64,000 nucleotides of DNA, taken from contig CALGAW010000003.1 in the NCBI GenBank assembly GCA_937959115.1, positions 62,001-126,000 on the forward strand, written 5' to 3'. How positions within the stretch are numbered: position 1 is the first letter of the stretch; every line of letters begins with the position of its first letter. Positions 1 through 8,362 of the stretch are shown here, one piece after another. The notes under the pieces were generated by a model. The model did no database searches. It worked only from the letters and a program-made list of their open reading frames with translations, and was not told the DNA's origin. Made by a program: the position numbers and the translations under genes. The DNA comes from an uncultured Saprospiraceae bacterium (lineage in GTDB: Bacteria; Bacteroidota; Bacteroidia; Chitinophagales; Saprospiraceae).

Positions 1-1
1 G

Positions 2-406
2 GGATTTCCGGCAAAGCACCCTTCTGAGATAGACGAGGTCTTTGATCTGGCGTTTCACACAAGCGCAACTAGCCCTGGGTTACAATTGGCAGTGAATCAG
101 ACAGGCTTTGAAGGCAAAATCGTTGAATTGTCTTGGTATGGGACTCGGAATACGGTGTTGGAGTTGGGCAGCTCTTTTCATATAGAACGCAAGCAGATCA
201 TCAGTTCACAGGTGTCTAATTTGTCCGCGGAGCGGCGATCTCGGTGGGACTATGTTCGTCGTAAGGAGGTTGTGTTTAAATTATTGGTAGATGAGGTGTT
301 TGATGCGCACATCACGGATGTGATTCCGTTTGAGGAACTGGCTGATTTCTTTAATGAGTTGCGCTTCGGGGAGATAAAGCCATTGGGCTGTGTTGTGGAA
401 TACTGA
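2..406 (+). CDS. Zinc-type alcohol dehydrogenase family protein, C-terminal part (5' truncated by window)
   Basis: The frame is open from base 2 with no start that fits, so the gene begins before the window; about 134 C-terminal residues are present. The visible part reads like the end of a medium-chain dehydrogenase: an HTSATSPGLQLAV segment where the Rossmann domain contacts the cofactor, then GFEGKIVELSWYG, a basic stretch (SQVSNLSAERRSRWDY) and a terminal DVIPFEELADFF segment. The SWYG and SSQV segments are, from memory, typical of the dehydrogenase encoded beside 6-carboxytetrahydropterin-synthase-like proteins in several phyla. The catalytic zinc ligands would lie upstream and cannot be checked. 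A 72-base gap separates it from the pterin-synthase-like gene, and it probably belongs to the same operon. The substrate is unknown. Confidence 0.75.
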   Translation, partial: GFPAKHPSEIDEVFDLAFHTSATSPGLQLAVNQTGFEGKIVELSWYGTRNTVLELGSSFHIERKQIISSQVSNLSAERRSRWDYVRRKEVVFKLLVDEVFDAHITDVIPFEELADFFNELRFGEIKPLGCVVEY

Positions 407-478
407 AAGAACGTTTAATTTATATTATTATTGTAGTTTTAAATTCGAAAGAAAATCCAGTTAAAATAAACAAACACT

Positions 479-859
479 ATGTACGCTGTAAAAATTAGAG
501 AGCACATTATGATTGCTCATTCGTTTAATAGTCCTACATTTGGACCTGCTCAAAAACTACATGGAGCAACCTATGTAGTTGATGCTGAATTTATTGCGCC
601 AGATATTGACAAGGACAATATTGTTGTTGATATTGCTTTGGCGCATGAAGTATTAAAAGAAGTATTACAACCATTGAACTACCAAAACCTGGATGAATTG
701 CCTCAGTTTGAAGGGAAGTTAACCACTACTGAATTCCTTGCAAATCACATTCATGGTGCAATAGCAAAACGAGTCAGCGGATCATTTAAGGGTGATTTAA
801 AGGTAACACTTGGCGAATCGCATGTTGCTTGGGCTTCTTATCAAGGAAAAGTAGATTAA
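479..859 (+). CDS. 6-carboxytetrahydropterin synthase / PTPS-like protein
   Basis: The 126-residue length and T-fold layout match the 6-pyruvoyltetrahydropterin synthase/QueD family. A first zinc ligand is likely the His of IAHSF near residue 13, followed by KLHGATYVVDAEF near residue 30, an acidic IVVDIALAHEVL helix and a terminal beta hairpin. Family members normally carry HGH at the metal site and a catalytic Cys a few residues before it. Here the site reads HGA and no Cys precedes it, so the canonical QueD reaction is doubtful. This variant is, from memory, the form found with the neighbouring dehydrogenase, glycosyltransferase and methyltransferase, suggesting a specialised pterin-like or other pathway. 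ATG start; the next gene begins 4 bases after the stop. Confidence 0.8.
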   Translation: MYAVKIREHIMIAHSFNSPTFGPAQKLHGATYVVDAEFIAPDIDKDNIVVDIALAHEVLKEVLQPLNYQNLDELPQFEGKLTTTEFLANHIHGAIAKRVSGSFKGDLKVTLGESHVAWASYQGKVD

Positions 860-863
860 AACG

Positions 864-1892
864 TTGTTAAAAAAGAAAAAATTAGTCATCCTTTCGGATA
901 ACATTGGGTTAAACTTCTCAGGAGGTGCGATTGCTACTTGTAGGATTTTCGAAACCATTCAGAATCAATTTGATACGATTGTCCTTATTGGTAAACAGCT
1001 AGGAGAACATCCCTTTACTAAGTTTCAGTTTCTACAATGGAGTAAAAAGGAAGAAGCATTAAAGCATATCCTTTCAATACCGAAGGAGGAAGCTGTGTTT
1101 TATGGTGATTTCTACCTTGCAGATTATTTCACTTTTGTGCATGTTCCCTTTTTCTTTACTTATCATGATAATTGGCCAGATCAACAACGATTTGGGATTG
1201 CTAATCGTCTCAATGCTGCTTTTTTCATTCCGATTTACAGTCGTATCTTCAATCAGGCCAGCCATGTGATCACCGTTTCTGAGTTTAAATTGGACTACGT
1301 TAAACAATTTACGACCAAGACATCTCTGATTAGAAATGGGATCAACCAACAACCAAGCAAGCAGATAGCTTTGCACAGAAGAGCGGAACAGCCCCTCAAC
1401 GTAATTATGCTGGGCAATATCGATGATCGGAAATACAGTTGGGCGATCGAAGTATTCAATCAGTTGACACACCTTAGTACTGAACACTTAGAAGTTCACG
1501 TCTTTGGCCATCAAAATGACAATCAGATCACCGAGCAATTACGCGACCTTCCTTTTGTTGAGTTAAAGGGTTTTCAGTCCGCCATTGACTTCTCTGATTA
1601 TCACCTAATGCTGATGACATCTAAGATGGAGAATCTTTCTATATCTGTTTGTGATGCGCTTGCCAACCATACACCTGTTTTGTGTTTTGATGTCGGTGGC
1701 TTGAAAGAAGCGGTAGAGCACACTCAAAATGGTTGGTTGATACCAGAGGGCGATATCCAGCAAATGGCAAGCGTTTTACAACAAATTGTCAACCGTGAGA
1801 TTTCTTTTAATTTTGATTCGCAAGATTTGTCGGCATTTGATTGGAAAGTGGCAGGCGAACACTATTTAACTATTTTCAACCAATACTTATGA
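864..1892 (+). CDS. Glycosyltransferase, family 4 (GT-B fold)
   Basis: A 342-residue GT-B glycosyltransferase. The N-terminal half begins with a beta strand (KLVILSD) and a GGAIATCR turn. The C-terminal half shows the usual family-4 donor-site pattern: LNVIMLGNIDDRKY at the linker, VHVFGH, then LMTSKMENLSISVCDALANHTPVLCFDVGGLKEAV, which corresponds to the E-x7-E type nucleotide-sugar site. The chosen start is TTG, placed 4 bases after the previous stop; no ATG lies nearby in frame, and the protein needs these first residues for the first beta strand. It overlaps the following methyltransferase by 4 bases (ATGA), so the three genes are translationally coupled. Donor and acceptor are not predictable. 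Confidence 0.82.
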   Translation: MLKKKKLVILSDNIGLNFSGGAIATCRIFETIQNQFDTIVLIGKQLGEHPFTKFQFLQWSKKEEALKHILSIPKEEAVFYGDFYLADYFTFVHVPFFFTYHDNWPDQQRFGIANRLNAAFFIPIYSRIFNQASHVITVSEFKLDYVKQFTTKTSLIRNGINQQPSKQIALHRRAEQPLNVIMLGNIDDRKYSWAIEVFNQLTHLSTEHLEVHVFGHQNDNQITEQLRDLPFVELKGFQSAIDFSDYHLMLMTSKMENLSISVCDALANHTPVLCFDVGGLKEAVEHTQNGWLIPEGDIQQMASVLQQIVNREISFNFDSQDLSAFDWKVAGEHYLTIFNQYL

Positions 1893-2764
1893 GTGTAGAT
1901 GATCTAGGATTTAATCCTGCTTGGCTTACAGAACGATTTCCGTTTGACTCCAAGGCACGTAATCAAGAGGTAGAATCCGCCTGCCTTGACTATCTTGCTT
2001 CCTTCCCTACTCCAGTTATTGTAGACTTAGGATGTGGAAATGGCGCAAATACGAAGTATTTCATTGATCGAATCCCGTCGGATCATACTTGGATCTTGGT
2101 TGACAATGACCAACGATTATTGAACCATGCGCTAGAAAGTCTCACCAAAGCAGAAGGTTACCAGATCACGAATTACAAGCCAACTGAAGGGTTGACTTTA
2201 ACACAAGCAGGCAAGCAGGTCAGCGTAAAGACGGCTTGCGGTTCACTGCTAGAGTTAGACCAGCTTCTTGACTTAACAACAGTTCATCTCTTGATGGCAA
2301 ATGCGGTGTTTGATTTATTTTCTGAAGATCAGTTCATCGGCTTTTCGAATCTATTAAAAACGAACCGATTACCGTTTTTGGCAACCCTTAATTACTCGAG
2401 TATGCACTTTGTGCCTGCATCTGAAACCGATGAGCTCTTTGTTGGATACTATGAAGCTCATATGCAACGAGAGCAGGCTTTTGGTCGAGGAATGGGTAAG
2501 CGGTGTTCTGAGGTGATGGAGCAGGTGTTGCGGGGATTGAGTGCACAGATGACTGTTGGGCCAAGTACTTGGAATATTGGATCAACTGACCTTGGTATGC
2601 TGAATTTCTTGTATCATTATCTAGATGATTCGCTGCACGAATTACCGTTGACTGATGTCGAAGGACTGTTGTTAGATGGTTGGCTTGCTGACAAGCGGAG
2701 AGCGATTGACGGTGGTGGGATTGGTATACGGGTTGGGCACTGTGATCTGTTTGCTCGTTTTTAG
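1889..2764 (+). CDS. Class I SAM-dependent methyltransferase
   Basis: About 291 residues. Motif I of Rossmann methyltransferases is clear near residue 46 (VIVDLGCGNGANT), followed by an acidic motif II (WILVDNDQRLL) that would bind the SAM ribose. A LLMANAVFDLFSE segment later corresponds to the post-I motif IV region. The ATG at 1889 overlaps the stop of the glycosyltransferase as ATGA. A longer reading from 1841 would overlap it by about 50 bases and has no support. In the clusters I recall with the pterin-synthase-like gene, such a methyltransferase follows the glycosyltransferase. The target is unknown, possibly the glycosylated product of the same operon. Confidence 0.82.
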   Translation: MSVDDLGFNPAWLTERFPFDSKARNQEVESACLDYLASFPTPVIVDLGCGNGANTKYFIDRIPSDHTWILVDNDQRLLNHALESLTKAEGYQITNYKPTEGLTLTQAGKQVSVKTACGSLLELDQLLDLTTVHLLMANAVFDLFSEDQFIGFSNLLKTNRLPFLATLNYSSMHFVPASETDELFVGYYEAHMQREQAFGRGMGKRCSEVMEQVLRGLSAQMTVGPSTWNIGSTDLGMLNFLYHYLDDSLHELPLTDVEGLLLDGWLADKRRAIDGGGIGIRVGHCDLFARF

Positions 2765-3032
2765 GTCATGCGCTGTAATTTGGGACAGAAATGAAAAAAA
2801 ATTATTAAAAAACACTTTATTTTAAGGGATAAACCCAACCTTTTTACTATAAATTCCGTCTTTATAAGTAACAACAGGGAACTTTTCTTCCATTTCCATT
2901 GTATACCTGTTAACAAATTCCTTTTACCATACTGTTATCAAACGCAGCCAAATTATATTTAATAATTAACTGATTATTAAGGATTGGCATGTTTTATGCA
3001 ATATTAATTAATGAAGGGAAAAACAATAAACC

Positions 3033-3437
3033 ATGCAACGAAATTTTACAAGCGAATTCGCATTTAGAACATCAAAAAGCGGTGGACCAGGAGGTCAAAA
3101 CGTAAATAAAGTATCTACGAAAGTGGAGCTATTGTTTCACATAGACTCATCTAAACTACTGTCTGTCAAGGAGAAATCAATCCTAAAGCGTAAATTAAAC
3201 AACCGTATTGCGGTGAACGGTCATTTGTATTTAGTTTGTCAAGACACAAGAAGTCAACTAAAAAACAAGAAATTGGTTATTGATCGGTTTTATGAGTTGA
3301 TTTACAAATCATTGCTTGAGCAGAAAAAAAGAATTCCGATTGGAACTCCTGCATCTGTTAAGCGAAAAAGGCTTGATGACAAACGGATGAATTCTGAGAA
3401 GAAGAAACTGAGAGCAAGAGTTCGCTATAGTGCGTAA
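3033..3437 (+). CDS. arfB: Alternative ribosome-rescue factor ArfB (peptidyl-tRNA hydrolase, release-factor-like)
   Basis: A 134-residue single-domain class I release-factor homologue. It carries the family signature SGGPGGQNVNKVSTKVEL, in which GGQ (about residues 20-22) enters the peptidyl-transferase centre and hydrolyses peptidyl-tRNA. The C-terminal tail is strongly basic (KRKRLDDKRMNSEKKKLRAR), as in ArfB/ICT1, where it fills the empty mRNA channel of stalled ribosomes. There is no codon-recognition domain, which separates it from RF1/RF2. Length fits the family (about 140). Start ATG is directly before the conserved N-terminus. It stands alone, with about 270 bases upstream free of genes. 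Confidence 0.93.
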   Translation: MQRNFTSEFAFRTSKSGGPGGQNVNKVSTKVELLFHIDSSKLLSVKEKSILKRKLNNRIAVNGHLYLVCQDTRSQLKNKKLVIDRFYELIYKSLLEQKKRIPIGTPASVKRKRLDDKRMNSEKKKLRARVRYSA

Positions 3438-3468
3438 TTGACTGCATTCGCCTATACATGCTGCTAGC

Positions 3469-3489
3469 TTGCCTATTCTTTATAGGCAA
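3469..3489 (+). terminator. Hairpin after arfB
   Basis: Perfect 8-base inverted repeat (TTGCCTAT/ATAGGCAA) with a 5-base loop, 32 bases after the arfB stop. The T-rich part follows only about 10 bases later, so it is a weak intrinsic terminator at best. Convergent with the lipoprotein gene on the other strand. Confidence 0.35.
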
Positions 3490-3585
3490 AGATTAATTTG
3501 TTTTTCCCATTCGTTGCATACTTTTTTTTTCTCTTTCCACTTTTCTGTATTCTTCTACAAACTATTCTGAATTAGCTTCTTCCTT

Positions 3586-4107
3586 CTAGTTCGTATATTT
3601 CTTTGTGATGGAAAGTTGCTTAGAAACAATAGTCCCATTTTGTTGAACTGGGAAGTTCTTCGTTTCAATAAGCTCAAGTTCTGATTTGCTGATCACATTA
3701 AAAATAATCGTTGGTTGAGCCCCACCACTTTGAACAGTAACACTGTTGTCCGTCAAGCTGTAGGTAGACGTATACGTATCATTTGCACAAACCATTGGGG
3801 AATAGCTCATAGGATTCTGACCTGTAGGATCATTGTAATGATTTTGAGTTATAGTAATATATTCGAACGTAGCTCCATTCGTCTCATCAAGAATCAACCT
3901 TGAAGGGCAGCTGATATTATCTATCAATTCAGTATCTCCGAATACTCCATCCTCTTCTGGATCTAGTCCTTCACTTGAGACAACTGAAGTTAAGGTATAT
4001 GTTCCAGATACGGTGTCTACATCTGGATCGGTGTCTCCATCCTTCTTTTTACAAGAGATAATCAATAAAGTTGATAGAAGTGCTAGGAATAAATAATTGC
4101 GGTACAT
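3586..4107 (-). CDS. Lipoprotein, lipocalin-like
   Basis: 173 residues starting with a lipoprotein signal peptide whose lipobox ends at Cys (LLIISC, about residue 19) followed by KKKDGD. The mature part opens with VSGTYTLTSVVSSEG, the form seen in small Bacteroidota lipocalin-like lipoproteins, and is rich in beta strands with Thr/Ser alternation. Two further Cys (NISCPS and MVCAND) could pair. No catalytic motif is visible. Predicted location is the outer or inner membrane, facing the periplasm. It is convergent with arfB. Confidence 0.75.
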   Translation of the reverse strand: MYRNYLFLALLSTLLIISCKKKDGDTDPDVDTVSGTYTLTSVVSSEGLDPEEDGVFGDTELIDNISCPSRLILDETNGATFEYITITQNHYNDPTGQNPMSYSPMVCANDTYTSTYSLTDNSVTVQSGGAQPTIIFNVISKSELELIETKNFPVQQNGTIVSKQLSITKKYTN

Positions 4108-4216
4108 ATTGTTTTTTTAACGTTTAAATAATGTTTTATTTGAAAGTGCGAATTTAGATTATTTTTTAGTAAAAAAAGATTTTGTAGGACTGACTTTTTT
4201 AATAATAGATTATTTT

Positions 4217-4339
4217 CTAATCTTGATATTCTACACCGGTATGATTTTCACGTTCCAATTCTTCTTTGAATATTTGTGAGATCGTTTCCCAATATACACC
4301 TGCCAATACAAGACCGATGACGGGGTAACCAATGCTCAA
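4217..4339 (-). CDS. Possible 40-residue small membrane protein or gene remnant
   Basis: A short minus-strand frame with a TTG start, preceded directly by an in-frame TGA. The product begins SIGYPVIGLVLAGVYWETI, a hydrophobic stretch with the composition of a membrane segment, then a charged tail (FKEELERENHTG) and a TAG stop. The amino-acid pattern is more protein-like than the surrounding AT-rich DNA, but the start is poor. It may be a genuine small protein or the C-terminal remnant of a decayed gene. It lies in the 392-base divergent gap between the lipoprotein and the HMG-CoA reductase, where nothing else was recognised. Confidence 0.25.
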   Translation of the reverse strand: MSIGYPVIGLVLAGVYWETISQIFKEELERENHTGVEYQD

Positions 4340-4499
4340 TCAATCTACTCTATAAAAGTTCCTTAAATAATTGTATTCGTCAAATAAAAGAATTTATATA
4401 CTATCAGTAGACAACGTATCCATAAATAACCGATCATTTTTTACAGCATTCACGTTTATTTTCATAAATTGAGAAGCTTAAAAAAAAAATCCATAAAAT

Positions 4500-6044
4500 A
4501 TGTTAATACCAAAAATGATTCTCAAACAATTGTATACGTTTGGGAGTTTCGAAAATACAGATACTGGTGTCGTTTTTTCAGTAAAGAACAGACTGAGCGA
4601 TGCAAATTTTATTGAGTTTATCCACTTAAAGATTGATGGCAAAGAGATTCCTCTTTCCAAAATTAAACTTAGTTCAACAGACGGAACGATCGCGGCTTCC
4701 GACATCTCTGAATCTAATTCAATTGATTTCCCGCTTCGCAAAGCAGTGAATATCCATGCCGAAATGGAGAAACTAGCAGAAGGGAAATATGAAATCGAGG
4801 TAAAATTCAAAGCAAAACCCTTTGGTAAACTAACCGTTACCATAGACGACACGATCACTAATGAGAAGAAGAATGTCATAAAAATCCCTAGGGATTCAGA
4901 TGATGACTTTTCAGAAAAAGCGATCGTTTCTCGACAAAAATTCCTGGAAGACTACTCTAGCAAAAAACTTGAACACGTTTCCAAATACTCTTTTGACCCA
5001 CATATTACTGATGGCAACGTTGAACACTTTGTTGGTGTAGCACAAATACCACTAGGCCTAGCAGGACCGATTAAAATACTAGGAGAAAACTTTGAAGGAG
5101 AAGTAATCGTTCCAATGGCAACGACGGAAGGAACTCTTGTTGCTTCCTACAACAGAGGAATCAAAGTACTAAACGAAAGCGGTGGTGTTAAGTGTACCGT
5201 GCAACGTGATGTCATGCAACGTGCTCCCGTATTTGTATTTGAAGATGCTCGGGGTGCTAGAGATTTTGTGGACTGGTGTTATAAAAATTTCCAGAAAATT
5301 GCGGAGGAGGCTGAAGCAACAACAAGTGTAGGTAAATTAAAATACATCGACCCTTATCTTGCAAGCAAATTTGCCTATCTCCGCTTTAATTACTCAACTG
5401 GTGATGCAGCAGGACAGAACATGGTAGGACGCGCCACCTTTGCTGCTTGCTCATGGATTTTAGAGGCTTACAAAGAACATAAAGTCACCAATTTCTATTT
5501 GGAGTCAAACCTTGCAACTGATAAAAAAGCATCTCAAGTAAACGTGATGCGGACTAGAGGAAAAAGAGTGACTGGCGAAATAACCATTCCTCGAAAAACG
5601 CTAATCCAAATCATGCGGGTTGAGCCAGAACAACTGGTCTATCATGGACAAATTGCAAACATTGGAGCCATTCTTTCTGGCGCTAACAACAATGGTGCAC
5701 ACTCAGCAAATGGTATAACAGCCATCTTTATCGCTACAGGACAGGATGTTGCTAATGTTGCAGAGTCTTCAGCCGGAATTTTGCACAGTGAAGTAACCAA
5801 AGACGGTGATTTGTATATCTCAATAACGATCCCATCACTAATTATCGCGACCTACGGTGGAGGAACTAGCTTGGCAACACAACGAGAATGCTTAGAACTG
5901 ATGGACTGTTACGGTAAAGACAAAGTCGGAAAATTTGCTGAGATTATTGCTGGTGTCGTACTTGCTGGTGAGCTTTCATTAGGTAGTGCGATTAGCTCTT
6001 CAGATTGGGTGTCTAGTCATGAGAAGTACGGAAGAAATAGATAG
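4500..6044 (+). CDS. Hydroxymethylglutaryl-CoA reductase, class I type, with N-terminal extension
   Basis: 514 residues. The C-terminal about 370 residues are an HMG-CoA reductase. HFVGVAQIPLGLAGP starts the substrate domain; the catalytic Glu is in TTEGTL (E210), Lys in TDKKAS (K342), Asp in GQDVAN (D416), and the C-terminal catalytic His in VSSHEKYGRN (H507). The cofactor loop reads GDAAGQNM, close to the class I GDAMGMNM, and a flexible C-terminal His segment of this type belongs to class I, the biosynthetic NADPH form. It would make mevalonate for isoprenoids. Residues 1-130 form an extra beta-rich domain ending in TDEKKN-like charged residues, with no membrane segment, unlike eukaryotic class I enzymes. 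An alternative ATG lies at 4515. No other mevalonate gene is adjacent. Confidence 0.88.
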   Translation: MLIPKMILKQLYTFGSFENTDTGVVFSVKNRLSDANFIEFIHLKIDGKEIPLSKIKLSSTDGTIAASDISESNSIDFPLRKAVNIHAEMEKLAEGKYEIEVKFKAKPFGKLTVTIDDTITNEKKNVIKIPRDSDDDFSEKAIVSRQKFLEDYSSKKLEHVSKYSFDPHITDGNVEHFVGVAQIPLGLAGPIKILGENFEGEVIVPMATTEGTLVASYNRGIKVLNESGGVKCTVQRDVMQRAPVFVFEDARGARDFVDWCYKNFQKIAEEAEATTSVGKLKYIDPYLASKFAYLRFNYSTGDAAGQNMVGRATFAACSWILEAYKEHKVTNFYLESNLATDKKASQVNVMRTRGKRVTGEITIPRKTLIQIMRVEPEQLVYHGQIANIGAILSGANNNGAHSANGITAIFIATGQDVANVAESSAGILHSEVTKDGDLYISITIPSLIIATYGGGTSLATQRECLELMDCYGKDKVGKFAEIIAGVVLAGELSLGSAISSSDWVSSHEKYGRNR

Positions 6045-6094
6045 TAAAGTAATTATTAATGGTTCATCATTAAAAATGAAATCATAAAGAAATC

Positions 6095-6133
6095 AAAATC
6101 AGGTATGTCTAATCATACTTGATTTTGTTTTTT
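6095..6133 (+). terminator. Rho-independent terminator after HMG-CoA reductase
   Basis: A 13-base-pair stem (AAAATCAGGTATG with CATACTTGATTTT, one G-T wobble) and a 6-base loop, followed by GTTTTTT. It lies about 50 bases after the reductase stop. The rest of the 312-base gap to the next gene is AT-rich, and I see nothing else in it. Confidence 0.75.
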
Positions 6134-6356
6134 ATAACCATTTGTATCGCTTTCACAGGGTCCAGATTCTTAAGGATTGGTTTATTTTAAATAATATACA
6201 ATTGTTTAAATTTTAAGATCGAATTATCCCAACGATTAAAATTAAATTGGTTTTTATCGATTGGTCTGAAAAACAAACAGATTAATCTAGTTTTTTGGAA
6301 CGGAAATAGATTAACCTTTTTATTGAGAATAATTAAAATTAAACGTATCAATCATT

Positions 6357-6809
6357 ATGTCAAAAAATCCAGAATATCAATCGATTATAGAAAATAGTGT
6401 GCTTTGGTCAATGGGTGCAGGGGTAATTCCAGTTCCTATTGGTGACTTCATTGCTGTAACAGCAGTCCAGTTAGATATGCTAAAACGCTTGTCTAAGGCA
6501 ATGGGTAAGGATTACCAAGAGTACTCAGCTCGCGCATTTATTCTTGCTGTCAATTCTGGTATTTCAGCTAAAATTGGAGCCAGTTTAATCAAAGGAATCC
6601 CTGGAATTGGCTCTGTGGTTGGTTCCGTTTCTATGCCTATCATGGCAGGCGCTTCTACTTATTCCCTAGGCAATCTGTTTGTCAACTTCATGACCCAATA
6701 TGGTTCTTTAGAACACATAGACATGAGTAAAGCCAGAGAACAGTTCAAAGCGTTTTACGAAGTTGGAAAGTCGAAGGTAGAGGAATGGAAAAACAAGAAT
6801 AATGATTAA
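6357..6809 (+). CDS. DUF697 / YcjF-like small membrane-associated protein
   Basis: 150 residues with the pattern of DUF697 proteins: an amphipathic N-terminus, SMGAGVIPVPIGDFIAVTAVQLDMLKRLSKAMG, then a Gly-rich hydrophobic segment (KIGASLIKGIPGIGSVVGSVSMPIMAGASTYSLG) that can form a helical hairpin in a membrane. The end is charged and Lys-rich. In larger proteins this domain follows a GTPase; here it stands alone without a GTPase neighbour. Function in the family is poorly defined. It is a single-gene unit with about 310 bases upstream. Confidence 0.75.
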   Translation: MSKNPEYQSIIENSVLWSMGAGVIPVPIGDFIAVTAVQLDMLKRLSKAMGKDYQEYSARAFILAVNSGISAKIGASLIKGIPGIGSVVGSVSMPIMAGASTYSLGNLFVNFMTQYGSLEHIDMSKAREQFKAFYEVGKSKVEEWKNKNND

Positions 6810-6895
6810 TTACTAATGCTAAAGGCAGAGAATGTCTGCATCTTGCGATTTAAGGTACTTTAGGATCGCTGTAAGGTCATATCCTCGTTCTACGT

Positions 6896-7120
6896 TCAGT
6901 TTGGCCTCTTTGAGGGTTGCGAGCTGCTAGTTGACCTTAAATCAGCTGACGGGTGTTTAATAGAATCAAGTAGAAGCGAAGCCTGAAATTCATTCTTAGT
7001 TGGTAGATGGAATTTATGTTTCGAATTCTGCAATAGTTGGAATCCACTGAACGTTCCTATTACCAGCGTGCAAAGAATGATTAATAGTAACCACCATCTA
7101 TTTCTTCTGATACGAAACAA
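6896..7120 (-). CDS. Small single-pass membrane protein, hypothetical
   Basis: 74 residues with a basic N-terminus (MFRIRRNRWW) and one strong hydrophobic segment (LLLIILCTLVIGTFSGF), then a polar Ser-rich tail. This fits a small inner-membrane protein with the tail outside, by the positive-inside rule. No family was recognised. It is convergent with the DUF697 gene and divergent from the next gene; codon use cannot prove it. It could be a chance frame. Confidence 0.4.
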   Translation of the reverse strand: MFRIRRNRWWLLLIILCTLVIGTFSGFQLLQNSKHKFHLPTKNEFQASLLLDSIKHPSADLRSTSSSQPSKRPN

Positions 7121-7299
7121 TTAGTATCGATCATTAACAGAATAAGCCCCAAGTTGTACATTAACAACGTTTCTTTTTGGTATAAATTACGGATTTTTGA
7201 ATGATTTAGGATTTTACAAAAGTATGATTTACTGATTTATAAAAGAAAGGTTAAATTTGACCTAATTATTCAACATTATTATCCATCCAACTGAAAAAA

Positions 7300-8265
7300 A
7301 TGAAATCTTTCGTTTATTTAATTGTTTTAATATTCGCTTACGTTAACGTTAACGGTCAACAAGATTATCGGTTTTTCACTGTTACTACACAGGAAAAAGG
7401 ACTTTGTTATGCGGAGAGTATGATACAGGCTCAATATGACACGATCTCAGAATCTGTGTTAGTTTCTCCTTCAAGAACTGAATACTTAGTCACAGCACCC
7501 AGCTTTGATGAAATTGAAGAAACCATTGAGATCATGCCTGAACGCACTGAATACAAAGTGATTCCAGCAGTATACGAAACGATTGAGGAAACGATCGTTA
7601 TCCAAGAGTCCTACATCTATTACAAGGAAACAAAACGTTCAAAAAAAGAAGCGGAAGACTGTTTGATTGATGCAGGTGAACAGATTGAAATCGCGCCTCC
7701 AGTGAGGCAATGGAATCAATACGAACATGAGAATTGTAAGTCTAAAGACTGGAATGATTGCACCTATTTCCTCTTAGAAAACATGCCAATCAAATATTTT
7801 AATAAAGACTTAAGAATAGATAACTGCGCTCCTCTAGCGCCTGAAGCGATCACTGAAGAGGCAAAGACCGTTACCATAACTCGAAAAATACTGGTTACGC
7901 CTGAACGAGTGGAAGAGATACTCGTACCAGCCGAAACCAAAACCGTAAAACGCAAAGTGATTAAATCTGAGGCCGTTACCTCTCTTAAAGAAGTGCCTAC
8001 AAAATATGAGTCTGTAGATAAGCTTATCCTTCGAAAAGAAGGAGGAGAAATCATGAAAATGGATGTGTTGTGCGAAGATCTTGTGTTAAGCAATCTCTCT
8101 ACAATGCAAAAGATCTTAAAAGAAAAAGGATACATGAAAGGCAAAATTGACAAAGCGGTTAGCGACAAACTGAAAGCTGCAATGACCAACTATCAAATCG
8201 ATAACGGCTTGCCTATCGGGCAATTTGATTATCTAACAATGAACCATTTGGGCATTAAGTTCTAG
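7300..8265 (+). CDS. Secreted repeat protein with C-terminal peptidoglycan-binding-like domain
   Basis: 321 residues with a Sec signal peptide (hydrophobic core to about residue 19, NVNGQ). The body holds two blocks of degenerate about 15-residue repeats built like PAxYExIEExIxIxPxRTEY (about residues 38-105 and 190-245), rich in Glu, Val and Thr. Two Cys-containing segments (AEDCLIDAG, HENCKSKDWNDC) lie between. Residues 250-321 (LSTMQKILKEKGYMKGKIDKAVSDKLKAAMTNYQIDNGLP) resemble the repeated-helix peptidoglycan-binding domain 1. This points to an envelope protein that touches the cell wall. Similar YExVxExVxVxPA repeats occur in Bacteroidota OmpA-type proteins, but no OmpA domain is present here. 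Confidence 0.7.
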   Translation: MKSFVYLIVLIFAYVNVNGQQDYRFFTVTTQEKGLCYAESMIQAQYDTISESVLVSPSRTEYLVTAPSFDEIEETIEIMPERTEYKVIPAVYETIEETIVIQESYIYYKETKRSKKEAEDCLIDAGEQIEIAPPVRQWNQYEHENCKSKDWNDCTYFLLENMPIKYFNKDLRIDNCAPLAPEAITEEAKTVTITRKILVTPERVEEILVPAETKTVKRKVIKSEAVTSLKEVPTKYESVDKLILRKEGGEIMKMDVLCEDLVLSNLSTMQKILKEKGYMKGKIDKAVSDKLKAAMTNYQIDNGLPIGQFDYLTMNHLGIKF

Positions 8266-8362
8266 TGATTTGTTGAAATTTAATTGAGCGTATAAAGGTG
8301 CTTGTTTAATTTCACTATTGGGAATTGTAATCATTGTCAAGTGTTAAAAATATAATTAGATA

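Noticed and set aside
1841-1888. Longer start for the methyltransferase
   Set aside because: It overlaps the glycosyltransferase by 50 bases and the ATG at 1889 forms a typical ATGA coupling.
3469-3489. Strong terminator after arfB
   Set aside because: The hairpin is perfect, but no T run follows immediately; kept only as a weak feature.
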